DNA of 64,000 nucleotides from an uncultured Bacteroidales bacterium (GCA_902792895.1 CADBBK010000011.1:1-64000); one strand, 5' to 3'; positions 52,113 to 61,523 are shown, counted from the stretch's first letter. Numbers and translations are program-made. The notes: generated by a model from the sequence alone, not told the origin.

Positions 52113-53636
52113 TTAGTTGATGTTCTCGTACCGCTCAACAAACACGTTGTGAGCCGCCTGGTTGAACAGGTCCATCAGCTTGTATTCCACCGAGTGCTCG
52201 CTGTACTTGGGATTGTTCTTGCTCAGCTTGTTCATCTCGGCCTTGAGCACATCGTTATCGACCTTGTAATGTCCCAGCAGGCGTTTCTTCACGTCTACGC
52301 CCTCGATGGCGTGGGCCATGTCGACCTCGCCGGGCTTGAACAGCGCCACGCTGCGCATGTTGTCGTTCATCTCGGTGAGCCACTGGGCATAGCCTTCCAT
52401 GAAGTGGTCCACCAACGTGCGGTAGAACTGCGATGCCAGGAAGTCGCTCTTGATTTTGGGGGCGTCCTCGGTAAATCCCTGCCCGATGATGTCCTTGAAT
52501 CCCGTGGTGAGGAACAGGAACAGCAGGTGGAACTTGCACATCGGTTCATAGATGAGCTGGCGCGTGCGCCGTCCCAGTGACAGGAAGTTGATGCTGAGTT
52601 CGTCCTTGGCCAGAGCGTACTCATAGGCTGCGGTGGGCAAGGGGTAGCCGTCGGGGTCCGAGAGTTTGCTGTCGGGCATTCCGGCAAAGTCCAGCGGTGC
52701 CAGGGCGCCGATGAGCTCGATGAGGTGGGCGTTGTTGCGCTGTCCGTGCTCACCGGGGTCATACAGGTAGGGCTTGGACCTCACCTGGTCGCCCAGGTAA
52801 TAGATGCTGTTCACGTTGCTGTCGTTGTCGCCGGTGAGCGTGTTCTTATAGTAGTACAGGGCGCTCTGCGTCTTGACGATGAAGTCGCTGGTGGCGATGC
52901 GCTGGTCCTGCTTGCTGCCCTCCAGGGTGAAGTAGGGGAGCACCGTGAGTCCGCCGATGGGCGCGCGGCTCAGCGCGTCGCGATTCTCGATACCCTCCAG
53001 ATTGGCGGCCTGGCGGATGTTCTTGACCATGATGGGGAAGCCGGCTGCTCCCGTGCCGCCGAAGATGGAACTGATGAAGAAGATGCGGTCGCCCTGGCGG
53101 AAGATGTTGCTGAAGGCCTTGAACTCGTTGCTGTCCTTGATCTCGTTGAGGGCCACACTGCCGATGTTGGGGCTGCCCACAAATCCGATGTTCATCTTGT
53201 TCTCGAGCTGGTAGTTGGCAAACAGCAACGATGTCAGCGCCTGGTTGGCCTCGTTCATCGTGTCATAGCCAATGAACTCGCGGAACTTGGCGTTCTCCAC
53301 GGCACCCAGGTTGAAGATAAACGAGTCGCTCAGCGTCACGCTCGTGTTGCTCATGATTTCGCGCAGGGTGACGATGCGGTTGGCAAAGAAGCCCTCGGCA
53401 TTGGGCTCGTTGCCGTACAGACGCCGCCTGATGTCGCGGTAGTCGTTGAGCAGGGCCTCGGTGCGTTTCAGGTCCTCGTTGGCCTTGTGCGGGTCGATGA
53501 TGACGGGCACGATTTCCAGGTCCCTCAGAGGCTTACCGTTCTCGTCCAGGGGGCGTGCGCCGGCTGCCGAGAGCATCAGCAGCGACTTGAGCACCCTCGA
53601 ACCTGTGCCTCCAATAGCAAAAAGGAATAGTCTCAT
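52113..53636 (-). CDS. Tubulin/FtsZ-like protein (Tubulin_2 type)
   Basis: Encodes 507 residues, no signal peptide. The N terminus is a Rossmann-type opening with a Gly loop (MRLFLFAIGGTGSRVLKSLL). Near residues 190-200 the strand-loop RIFFISSIFGGTGAAGFP reproduces the tubulin/FtsZ phosphate-binding T4 signature GGTGxG-G. In between are VPVIIDPHKANED (a ribose or nucleotide contact position) and NIGFVGSPNIGS. It is longer than FtsZ, with a helical C-terminal third. The best description is a divergent tubulin-superfamily GTPase of the Tubulin_2 kind. Whether it forms filaments is unknown. The next gene encodes an actin-like ATPase. Confidence 0.78.
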   Translation of the reverse strand: MRLFLFAIGGTGSRVLKSLLMLSAAGARPLDENGKPLRDLEIVPVIIDPHKANEDLKRTEALLNDYRDIRRRLYGNEPNAEGFFANRIVTLREIMSNTSVTLSDSFIFNLGAVENAKFREFIGYDTMNEANQALTSLLFANYQLENKMNIGFVGSPNIGSVALNEIKDSNEFKAFSNIFRQGDRIFFISSIFGGTGAAGFPIMVKNIRQAANLEGIENRDALSRAPIGGLTVLPYFTLEGSKQDQRIATSDFIVKTQSALYYYKNTLTGDNDSNVNSIYYLGDQVRSKPYLYDPGEHGQRNNAHLIELIGALAPLDFAGMPDSKLSDPDGYPLPTAAYEYALAKDELSINFLSLGRRTRQLIYEPMCKFHLLFLFLTTGFKDIIGQGFTEDAPKIKSDFLASQFYRTLVDHFMEGYAQWLTEMNDNMRSVALFKPGEVDMAHAIEGVDVKKRLLGHYKVDNDVLKAEMNKLSKNNPKYSEHSVEYKLMDLFNQAAHNVFVERYENIN

Positions 53637-53686
53637 ATTTCTTTATTAGCTAGCAGCTTTATTTAGTTTTTTCTTTCTTTAATCGG

Positions 53687-53710
53687 AGTTCTCGGAGGGC
53701 TCCGAGAACT
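53687..53710. other. Intercistronic hairpin inside the cluster
   Basis: AGTTCTCGGAG (53687-53697) and CTCCGAGAACT (53700-53710) form an 11-bp perfect inverted repeat with almost no spacer, 7 bp after the stop of the four-helix protein gene. On the minus strand the sequence after it is A-rich, so it is not a classic terminator; RNA processing or partial attenuation is possible. Confidence 0.5.
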
Positions 53711-53716
53711 TGTTAA

Positions 53717-54172
53717 TTACTGGGGGATGGGGGTGTGGCGGCAGTTGCTGCTCCACCAGCGCATCGAGAAAGAGGCCACGATGAAGAGCAGGGCGGCAAA
53801 CAGCACCGTCTGCAGCTCAAACATGATGGACTCGGTGATGTACATCAGGCCGTTGTCGGCAAACACCGTATCGTTGTAGATGTAGCACACCACGGGCGTG
53901 AGCACGGCGACAACGCCCAGCACTGCCAACCAGTGGTACCAGCGGTCGAACTTCACCGAGTTGATGGCGTAGTAGTAGATGGCAGCACCACCCCAGGCAA
54001 GCCCGATGGTGATGGCGGCAATCACTGGGTACATGTTCAGGTTGAACATCTTGTCATTGTAACCCTGGTTGAAGAACAACTGCTCGTAGATGTTGAATCC
54101 GTCACTGCAACTGAGAATGAAGAACACGACTGTCACTACAATCCCGATGCCCAGATAAACCAAGTGTTTCAT
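53717..54172 (-). CDS. Four-helix inner-membrane protein of the cluster
   Basis: Encodes 151 residues with four hydrophobic helices (YLGIGIVVTVVFFILSC, VIAAITIGLAWGGAAIYYY, LAVLGVVAVLTPVVCYIY, LFAALLFIVASFSM). A periplasmic-side loop of about 25 residues follows helix 1 (YEQLFFNQGYNDKMFNLN). I recognise no family. In a complex it could connect the periplasmic VWA lipoprotein with cytoplasmic proteins. An A/C-rich leader (AAACTTAAAACTC-type) precedes the ATG. Confidence 0.7.
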   Translation of the reverse strand: MKHLVYLGIGIVVTVVFFILSCSDGFNIYEQLFFNQGYNDKMFNLNMYPVIAAITIGLAWGGAAIYYYAINSVKFDRWYHWLAVLGVVAVLTPVVCYIYNDTVFADNGLMYITESIMFELQTVLFAALLFIVASFSMRWWSSNCRHTPIPQ

Positions 54173-54229
54173 ATAATTAAGTTTTGAGTTTTAAGTTTAA
54201 GTGCAGTTACTGGTGGCTAACGCCTGTTG

Positions 54230-55672
54230 TTATCGCTGGAGCTGAATGGTGACATCAAAGAACGAGTTACCGCCCTTCATGGCGTCGAACATGCCGCCCA
54301 GCAGTTGCTCCAAGCCCAGCGTCGTTGTGGCAAAGGAGCCGCCGGTGCTGGTGTCGCTCGTGCTCGAGGACTGGCGTACCCATGCGGGCAGTTCGTTGCG
54401 CAGCGAGATGCGCACCTCGTCGCGCGGGCTCTTGAGGTCGCCCGTGAGCGTCAGTACGTGCGTCATTCCCTGCAGATACTCCTTGTTGTTGGCCGTCACC
54501 ATGCTTTGGTCGATGGGCTGTATCGCCAACGTGTAGCCGTCGATGCTCGACACGTCATAGTTGGCGGCATTGGTCAGCAGGGCGTCATCCTTGAGCAGGC
54601 TGCCCAGATTGGCTGCCAGCGTGAAGCACAGTTTGCCCGTTTGGCGGTCGCCGTCGCACTTGGTCAGCACGATGCCGTCGCCATGCTTAACGCGGAAACG
54701 GCCCGCATTGTCCTTCCACTCGGGCAGCACTCGGCAGTCGACCGTGGCCGTGCCCTGGTTGAAGCGGTAGCTGTTGCTCACGGCACGCGTGTCAAGCACG
54801 CCGCTGTAGCGCTTGTCGCTGGCCAGCTGGTCCATCACGTCGGTGTCGGCGATGATCACCAGGTAGAAGGGACGCTTGCCGCTGTACTCAAAGGGGACGC
54901 CGTTATAGGGATAATACTTGCCGTTGTAGTCACCCATGAACTGCTGCACCACTACGCTCTTGCCCTTGTACTTGGCAAACACGCGGGTGGCAAGACTGTT
55001 CTCCTCGTTGAAGATCTTGTCCAGGCTGACGCCGTGGGTGTCCTGGGGCGAATAGATGAGGTCGCTCACCAGCACGCTCACGTTGCCGGGGCGCTGGGCC
55101 TCGAGTATCTTGTTGAAAATCAGTTGGAAATCGGTGTAACTGGCATTGCCCACCCCTGCAGTGCTCTGATAGATGTCGCGGTCCTTGAGGAACTCGTCAA
55201 CGGTGTGCTGGTAGGGATAGATGCCGTCGTTCACGATGTTGATATCCACCTTGCTGCCAGCGGGGAAGTGGTTGATCAGGTCGTTGACTGCCTTCTTCAA
55301 CTGGCCGCCGCCCCCGCGCGAGTCATAGGGCACCATCGAGCCGCTGCGCTCAAAGTACACCGTCAGCGACAGGTTCTCCACGCCACCGTAGGGGCGTGTG
55401 TCCCAGTGCACGGGAGGACGCAGCTGACTGCCGATTTGTTCGATGAAATCGTACATTTTCTTGTGGTCCAGCGTGCCTTCGGGCGTCAGCAGGTCGCCAT
55501 ACTTGCCAGGGTTGTCGGTCACCAGCGCGCACAGCGAGTCATAGGCTGCCCGCGTTGTGTCGCCACTCACCAGGATGCCGCGCACGGCCTTTTCCAGGTG
55601 CCCGTGGCCACCGCATGACATCAGTCCAGCCATCAGCACCCATGCCATCAGCAGCATCGGTAATCGTTTCAT
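54230..55672 (-). CDS. VWA-like lipoprotein, first gene of the seven-gene cluster
   Basis: Encodes 480 residues from the ATG at 55672 (another ATG three codons upstream is less likely). Lipoprotein signal MKRLPMLLMAWVLMAG with lipobox GLMSC. The VWA-like domain begins near residue 105: the MIDAS motif reads ERSGSM (after LSLTVYF) where DxSxS is canonical, the Thr of ASYTDF and the Asp of VLVSDLIYS complete the site. A C-terminal beta-rich region of 250 residues follows. Expected in the periplasm, anchored to the inner or outer membrane. The promoter box is at 55713-55720. Confidence 0.78.
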   Translation of the reverse strand: MKRLPMLLMAWVLMAGLMSCGGHGHLEKAVRGILVSGDTTRAAYDSLCALVTDNPGKYGDLLTPEGTLDHKKMYDFIEQIGSQLRPPVHWDTRPYGGVENLSLTVYFERSGSMVPYDSRGGGGQLKKAVNDLINHFPAGSKVDINIVNDGIYPYQHTVDEFLKDRDIYQSTAGVGNASYTDFQLIFNKILEAQRPGNVSVLVSDLIYSPQDTHGVSLDKIFNEENSLATRVFAKYKGKSVVVQQFMGDYNGKYYPYNGVPFEYSGKRPFYLVIIADTDVMDQLASDKRYSGVLDTRAVSNSYRFNQGTATVDCRVLPEWKDNAGRFRVKHGDGIVLTKCDGDRQTGKLCFTLAANLGSLLKDDALLTNAANYDVSSIDGYTLAIQPIDQSMVTANNKEYLQGMTHVLTLTGDLKSPRDEVRISLRNELPAWVRQSSSTSDTSTGGSFATTTLGLEQLLGGMFDAMKGGNSFFDVTIQLQR

Positions 55673-55712
55673 TGTTAACATGCTATAGTCGTCTCTTTAG
55701 TGAGCATTACTC

Positions 55713-55720
55713 CAAAATTA
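55713..55720 (-). promoter_or_regulatory. -7 promoter element of the seven-gene cluster
   Basis: TAATTTTG on the minus strand matches TAnnTTTG, 40 bp before the first ATG. A TTTG at 55734-55737 is too close (13 bp) for standard spacing. It abuts the 60-bp repeat. Confidence 0.5.
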
Positions 55721-55790
55721 TGCAAAGTTTGTGCAAACCGAACACCATAAAACTTGTTTTGATGGTTAAGGTATAGCCAAATTCATGCAA
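55720..55790 (+). repeat. Diverged copy of the dispersed 60-bp repeat
   Basis: Aligns with 442-501 (ATGCAAAGTTTGTGCAAACC, then GATGGTTAAGG and GCCAAATTCATGCAA). The stem now reads TAAAAC-TT-GTTTTG and the flanking pair AACC/GGTT replaces AGCC/GGCT, so pairing is kept. Confidence 0.65.
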
Positions 55791-56160
55791 AAATACTGCA
55801 AGTTGGGCACAGCGCAAAACGAAAAACGTTTTTTTTCGTTTTTCTTGTGCCGGCCACATCATCTATTTAATGCAAAAATAGTGCCGTTTTGGCCATTCTC
55901 AACGCATTTCGATGTTAAAAAGTGTTATGCTCTAGGCGCTTAAACTTCAGCATGCTGCTTGTTTGGATCGCCTCTTGATGGAGCACTCCTCGTTGTCGAT
56001 TTTTCGGGATTTACTGAATCTTGTAAAAAAAAATGTATAAAAGATGCTTTTGAATCGTTTTTAATATATAACTTTGTCGCCGATTTCAGGTGACACCTCT
56101 TTGGGGGTGCTGTGGTACTTATAAGATATGATCAAGAGAGTTTCAAGATGGAATTCATCG

Positions 56161-56197
56161 CTTGATCGCCAGCTGATATTAGATATCAAGTGGCGAT
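56161..56197 (+). promoter_or_regulatory. Competing stem structures in the probable leader of the 1,723-residue protein
   Basis: One fold pairs ATCGCCA (56165-56171) with TGGCGAT (56191-56197) around an inner TGATAT/ATATCA stem (56174-56188). An alternative pairs CTTGAT (56161-56166) with ATCAAG (56185-56190). The two exclude each other, as in attenuators; no T-run terminator follows. Confidence 0.35.
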
Positions 56198-56351
56198 AAA
56201 GGCTTTGAGTGCCATTTTTTTTGTTGCATATCTACTCTGTTTACTTTTCACCGATGCTATTGCTTGCGGGCATTGTGTGAAATGATTGGCTGTATTAAAC
56301 AAACTTTATATAATTATTTAATAACTTAATTCATCATTCATTTTCATTGTT

Positions 56352-59300
56352 ATGAAAAAGATCTTAACGTTTTTGTTAACGGCCCTACTGGCATTCTCTG
56401 TCGGCTGGGCTGCAGAAGGAAGTGTGAGCTATGCGATGAATAGTTCATCACCCGCAGCATGGAGCCCTGGTAATAGTTCTGGTGCAAATACTTGTGTTAC
56501 TGCAGAGGGATTTACAATTTATTTGTCATCATCCAGTGCAACTAATGGAGGTTATATTGGATGGAACTCTGGTAACACAACCATGACAATCAGTCATGAA
56601 AGCTATTACATTAGAGAAATTTATGTTTACGCTACAGCAAACAGCACCGCCTCCGCTTACAACATTTCGCTTAAGTCGGGCGGCGGTACATTTCAAGCAA
56701 CTTCTGCCACACAATTTAACTGGATAGCTGGAGATGGTAATGACACACATTCAGTTTCATTTACCCATGGTAGTGGTAAACAGTTCAGAATTAATAGAAT
56801 TATTATAGAGTATGAAACTGATGGCGGCAGCACTGGCCCTACTGAGGTGGCAACTATTGCCGATGCTTATGCTTTGGCTCAGGATACTCAATTTACCTTT
56901 ACGGGGAACGCTGTTGTGACCTATCAAAACGGCAATAACCTGTGGATTCGTGATGCTAGCGGTAGTGGCTTGATTTATGGCAGTGGCGTTGGTACCTATT
57001 CCAATGGTAATATTTTGAATTCTGGTTGGACCGCAACTAATGTTGTTTATAATGGTATTCCGGAGTTTACTAATCCTAGTGGTGTTTCTTTATCGAGTCA
57101 GGGTAGTATGGTAGATCCTCTGCCCTTGACTACGCTCGCTACGGGTGACGTCAACAAGTACGCGTCGTTAAGTAATGTGACCATTAGCAGTGCGAGCGGA
57201 AATGACTATTATACTGAGATTGGCGGAACAACCTTCCATCTGCGCAACCAATATGGTCTTGTTACCCTTACTCAGGGTAAAACATATAATGTAGCCGGTA
57301 TTGTCACTATTTATAATAACGCAATTCAGTTCAACCTGATTTCGGCTACCGAAGTTACCAGCGGTGACCCCACGATAATTGTGTCGCCTACTTCGCTGGA
57401 CATTAACGACAGTGGTACGAATAACACTTTCCACGTTGAAGGCTATAACTTGGCGAACAATGACCAGGGTAACGTGGGCGTGAACTCATCATCAAGTGAT
57501 TTCGGCCTGAGCTTTTCATCAAGCACTAACGAGACTGCGACATGGGGATTTATCCGCAATAACGGCTCGGTCGATGGAACGGTTGCCGTGTACTACAATG
57601 GCCGTGCGCTGAGTGCAAACACAACTGTAACTGCTGCCACCCAGGGCGACAGCAAGTCCGTCGCTGTGAACTATGTGGCTGACCTGTATATCGTTACCGA
57701 TAACGGTGTGACAAATGATTGGCACTTCGATGGCGCTTATAGTGAGCATATGACCAACAACAATGGTATCTATACCGCTACTTTTACAGCCAACACGGCC
57801 AACACGTTCATCTTGTTTGCCAGGAAGTTGGGTGACGGCGTGACCTGGGGTACGCGCTATCTCTTTGGTCCTAGCAGTGGTGGTGACTGGTGGTTGCCCA
57901 TTGGCGGTAATGGCAATGGAACCATCGATGTCAATACCAACAATCCCATCAAGATTCAAGAAGCTGGTACCTATACCATTACCATCAATGCTAATAATAA
58001 CACCTTTACCATTACCAAGGAGGTAGAGGATGAGAGCGAATTTGTGCTGGTGACCGATGCAGACCAACTGCATGCAGGTGATGAGGTTATCATTGTCAAC
58101 AGTGGCACAGCAGGTGATATTGACGCTAAAGCGATGAGCACTACTCAGAACTCGAATAACCGTGGTGCGACCGCTGTTACCATCTCGACTACCAATAAGG
58201 TTACAGCAACTGATGAAACTCAGATTTTCACCTTAGAACATGATGATAACGGTTGGTATTTCAATACTGGCAACGGTTACATCTATTCTCCGGGCAACAA
58301 TAATTACTTGAGAACCAGGGAGCAGAAATCGGGTTCTAATGCAACGATTTCTGTTGCTAGTAGCGGTATTGCTACAATTCAATATGTTTCTACAAGCCGT
58401 TACCTGAAATATAACAGTGGAAGTGGCATCTTCTCATGCTACGCTTCTGGTCAGTCTGATGTTTACTTGTACCGTCGTGCTGGCAGCACTGAGCCCAGCA
58501 TCACGGTGAATCAGTCGTCGCTTGAACTGGTAATTCCTGCTGGTGAGGCTTCTAAGCAAGGTACCGTAACCGTTACCGAGAGCAACACGACAGGCACGAC
58601 GAGCGTGAGCATCGATGGCGATGCCAGCATCTTCGCTGCTACTCTGGAGAATGGAACGTTGACCGTTACCTATACGGGCAACGCTACCCAGGATCATCCC
58701 GACGGCGCTACCATCACGCTGACCAATGGCACGGCAAGTGCAACCGTTACCGTGACAGGTTACAAGGAACCGATTACCGTGACCTTCAATCCTGCCAGTG
58801 GCCAGACTTTCACCAGCTCGACGATGAGCGGTACCATCGAGTGTAACGTGAGTGGTGCCACCATCGAGTACAGCTTGGATGGCGGCCAGACTTGGATTAC
58901 CGCTATCGATGGCGCTTTCACTACCAACGAGGTGGCTGTTGGCCAAACCGTCACTGTCCAGGCTCGTGCTATCTATAATGGCGTGACCAGCGAAATCGCA
59001 ACTGCTACCTATACCCGCGTTGACGCAAGTGCTACTCTCTACACTAAGGTGACCAGCGCCGACCAGATTCAGGCCGGTCTGCAGTACATTTTGGTCTATG
59101 AAGGCACTCCTGAGGCCATCAACGACATCACGACCAATACGGGTGGTACTGGTGCAACTGTTGCTTGGCAAACCCAGGGTTTGGTGGTTGACATCGACAA
59201 CACCGACGTTATCCAATTTACCCTGGAGGGTGATGCTACAGCTGCTAAGTTCCACAGTGGCGACCTGTATTTAGGTCGCAGTGGCACTAACAATAATGCT

Positions 59301-61523
59301 CTGGCAAACAATAGCGAGACAGAATGGAAGATTCTCGAGAATGAGGCAACAAGTAATGATGCCGGAGGTTTTTATCTTGCCGTAGGCACTGCCAGCGATG
59401 CTTATAGAATTAGGTATAATACTGGCATGAGTGGCGCTGACAAGTTCCGTTGCTACAACAGGAATACTGGAGCCCCCGTTTACCTGTATGTTCAAGGTGT
59501 TGGCGGCGTAGCTACGCCGACGATTACTCCTGGCAGCGGTAACTATGCCGAGAACCAAGTGGTGACCATCAACTGCGCTACCCAGGACGCTACTATCTAC
59601 TACACCGTTGATGGTGGTGAGACTCAGACCTATACCGAGCCGTTTACGGTGACGCTTGACGAGGACCATACCAGCGTAACGATTGTGGCATGGGCCGAAA
59701 AGGATGACGAGACCAGCAATCAGGTGACTGTGACCTATAACTACAAGAGCGATAGGGTGCACAGCATTGCTGAATTCCTGGCATTGGACGATGACGAAGA
59801 GGTTTACTTCATGAATCCCGTGACCGTGTTGTTTGACTACTCGCAGAATAGCAGCGGTGGTCAGGAGTACATCTGGGTGAAGGACCGCACGGGCTATACC
59901 CAGTTCTTTATCACTCCCGCGTTTGACAACACCGACTTCGTTCCCAAGTATGAGAATGGTGATGTCATTCCCGCCGGATTCAAGGTGAAGAAGAACTACT
60001 ACAACAAAGGTCAGTATTACCAGGGCATGTGCAATAATGATGACTTGGAGACCTTTGTGGACGCCACCGAGAAGGCCCTTGCCGATCCCGAGCAGGTGCT
60101 GCTCAGTGAACTGCTGGAAAATCCTGCAGACTACAACAATCGTTACCTGTACATCAACAAGTTGCAGGTGAGCGATGTTAGTGGCTTGAACTTCAGCATC
60201 TCGGCTGATGAGAACGGTGACGATGTGTCGGAGGTCGCTGGTGGCAGTGCCATTGTGGGTTACAATAAGTACAACAGCCCGGCATGGAAGAACAAGCAGG
60301 GTGATGTAGTCGGTGTGACTCTGCCCACCGATGACAAGTATTACAACGTGACCTTCATCTTCCAGAAGTGGCAGAATGGTTATGAGATGATGCCAATCGA
60401 GTTTACCGAGTGGCAGGACAACAGTGTTCGTCTCGAGGATCTGGTAGCGACAGGTGTTGAGGATAACCAGTACACTATCTCCAACACGCTGATTGCCGCC
60501 CGTGTAACCTGGGACGACAGCAAGGGCAAGTTCGCCATCTTTGCCAAGGACGACGAGATGTATGCTAACAAGCGTTATCCCGCCGAGGGTCAGGAAGAGT
60601 ACCTGATTGAGTTTGAGAGCCAGGATGGAACGTTCGTCAATACGGTTGAGCAGGCCGATTATGACCAGAGCAACTGGATTGAGATTCTGATTCCGAGTGA
60701 CATCACTGACAAGACCACCAACCCCAATGCCTATGAATCTGCACTTGAGGATCTCAAGAGCACCTATCAGAACAAGATTTTGGCTGGTGGTAGCATCAGC
60801 GGTACTTATGTAGATGCACTTAACCCCACCATTGAGGTGTCCCGTGTTCCCACTGTGGAAGTGAACTCGACCTACACGCCCAACATCTATTGCACCGGCA
60901 ACTTCCTGGCTGAGAACATTGACGCTGACGGTGCTATGAGCTACCGTGACGATGAACTTGGCGGCGAGTACTTCTTCTTCATGGACAGCAAGCCCCAAGA
61001 GTTCTGCAAGGTCGTTTGGGCCTACTTCATCGGTAACGACAACTACTTTGTCGCTCCCGCTCAGGAGGGTTATGACATCAATGGCCACAAGTTCAGGGGC
61101 AGTTTCCTCGCCGATATGTCGCTGTGTGAAGACTATCGCGTGAGCGCACAGACTCCTGTTGCTAACTGCTTCAATCCGTCCAACTCCTATGGCGAAGAGC
61201 AGATGCTCTACGGTTTTGAGGCGATTGTCCGCAAGAACCCCGCCGCATGGAATGGTGGCAGCAATGGTGCACCTAGCCGTATCCAGCCCTATGAAGACGG
61301 CAAGGAATCAACCCCGCTGTATATCGTTTACCCGCTGTCGCAGGGTTCTGATTCGTCGGACAATGTGACTGCAGTTGAGGAAGTGGCCGCCAGCAAGACG
61401 GTGAAGAGCGTGCGCTACTACAACCTCATGGGCATGGAGAGCGAGCAGCCGTTCCAGGGCATCAACATCGTGGTGACCCGCTACAACGACGGCAGCATCT
61501 CGACCGTGAAGGTGATGAAGTGA
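56352..61523 (+). CDS. Very large multidomain secreted protein with Por-type tail
   Basis: Encodes 1,723 residues. Signal peptide MKKILTFLLTALLAFSVGWA. The N-terminal part (to about 1,000) is Ser/Thr/Asn/Gly-rich with jelly-roll-like and Ig-like strands, including IIVSPTSLDINDSGTNNTF and ITVNQSSLELVIPAGE, which look like repeated BACON/Ig-type modules, and two chitobiase C-terminal-like modules (VTFNPASGQTFTSSTMSG and ATPTITPGSGNYAENQVVT). The rest has OB-like strands (YIWVKDRTGYTQFF) and ends with a tail VRYYNLMGMESEQPFQGINI that recurs in the next gene. The first half is AT-richer than the second. No catalytic motif is evident; adhesion or glycan binding is plausible. Confidence 0.82.
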   Translation: MKKILTFLLTALLAFSVGWAAEGSVSYAMNSSSPAAWSPGNSSGANTCVTAEGFTIYLSSSSATNGGYIGWNSGNTTMTISHESYYIREIYVYATANSTASAYNISLKSGGGTFQATSATQFNWIAGDGNDTHSVSFTHGSGKQFRINRIIIEYETDGGSTGPTEVATIADAYALAQDTQFTFTGNAVVTYQNGNNLWIRDASGSGLIYGSGVGTYSNGNILNSGWTATNVVYNGIPEFTNPSGVSLSSQGSMVDPLPLTTLATGDVNKYASLSNVTISSASGNDYYTEIGGTTFHLRNQYGLVTLTQGKTYNVAGIVTIYNNAIQFNLISATEVTSGDPTIIVSPTSLDINDSGTNNTFHVEGYNLANNDQGNVGVNSSSSDFGLSFSSSTNETATWGFIRNNGSVDGTVAVYYNGRALSANTTVTAATQGDSKSVAVNYVADLYIVTDNGVTNDWHFDGAYSEHMTNNNGIYTATFTANTANTFILFARKLGDGVTWGTRYLFGPSSGGDWWLPIGGNGNGTIDVNTNNPIKIQEAGTYTITINANNNTFTITKEVEDESEFVLVTDADQLHAGDEVIIVNSGTAGDIDAKAMSTTQNSNNRGATAVTISTTNKVTATDETQIFTLEHDDNGWYFNTGNGYIYSPGNNNYLRTREQKSGSNATISVASSGIATIQYVSTSRYLKYNSGSGIFSCYASGQSDVYLYRRAGSTEPSITVNQSSLELVIPAGEASKQGTVTVTESNTTGTTSVSIDGDASIFAATLENGTLTVTYTGNATQDHPDGATITLTNGTASATVTVTGYKEPITVTFNPASGQTFTSSTMSGTIECNVSGATIEYSLDGGQTWITAIDGAFTTNEVAVGQTVTVQARAIYNGVTSEIATATYTRVDASATLYTKVTSADQIQAGLQYILVYEGTPEAINDITTNTGGTGATVAWQTQGLVVDIDNTDVIQFTLEGDATAAKFHSGDLYLGRSGTNNNALANNSETEWKILENEATSNDAGGFYLAVGTASDAYRIRYNTGMSGADKFRCYNRNTGAPVYLYVQGVGGVATPTITPGSGNYAENQVVTINCATQDATIYYTVDGGETQTYTEPFTVTLDEDHTSVTIVAWAEKDDETSNQVTVTYNYKSDRVHSIAEFLALDDDEEVYFMNPVTVLFDYSQNSSGGQEYIWVKDRTGYTQFFITPAFDNTDFVPKYENGDVIPAGFKVKKNYYNKGQYYQGMCNNDDLETFVDATEKALADPEQVLLSELLENPADYNNRYLYINKLQVSDVSGLNFSISADENGDDVSEVAGGSAIVGYNKYNSPAWKNKQGDVVGVTLPTDDKYYNVTFIFQKWQNGYEMMPIEFTEWQDNSVRLEDLVATGVEDNQYTISNTLIAARVTWDDSKGKFAIFAKDDEMYANKRYPAEGQEEYLIEFESQDGTFVNTVEQADYDQSNWIEILIPSDITDKTTNPNAYESALEDLKSTYQNKILAGGSISGTYVDALNPTIEVSRVPTVEVNSTYTPNIYCTGNFLAENIDADGAMSYRDDELGGEYFFFMDSKPQEFCKVVWAYFIGNDNYFVAPAQEGYDINGHKFRGSFLADMSLCEDYRVSAQTPVANCFNPSNSYGEEQMLYGFEAIVRKNPAAWNGGSNGAPSRIQPYEDGKESTPLYIVYPLSQGSDSSDNVTAVEEVAASKTVKSVRYYNLMGMESEQPFQGINIVVTRYNDGSISTVKVMK

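Larger units (their letters stand above)
55673..56351. other. Divergent intergenic region between the cluster and the 1,723-residue protein gene
   Basis: About 680 bp without a gene. It holds the cluster promoter, a diverged 60-bp repeat (55720-55790), AT-rich DNA, and a structured sequence at 56161-56197 likely in the leader of the plus-strand gene. The last 60 bp before the ATG at 56352 are very AT-rich and lack a Shine-Dalgarno motif. Confidence 0.65.

Noticed and set aside
59271..61088. Open frame of 605 codons on the minus strand
   Set aside because: Antisense to the 1,723-residue secreted protein; no signal or domain seen.
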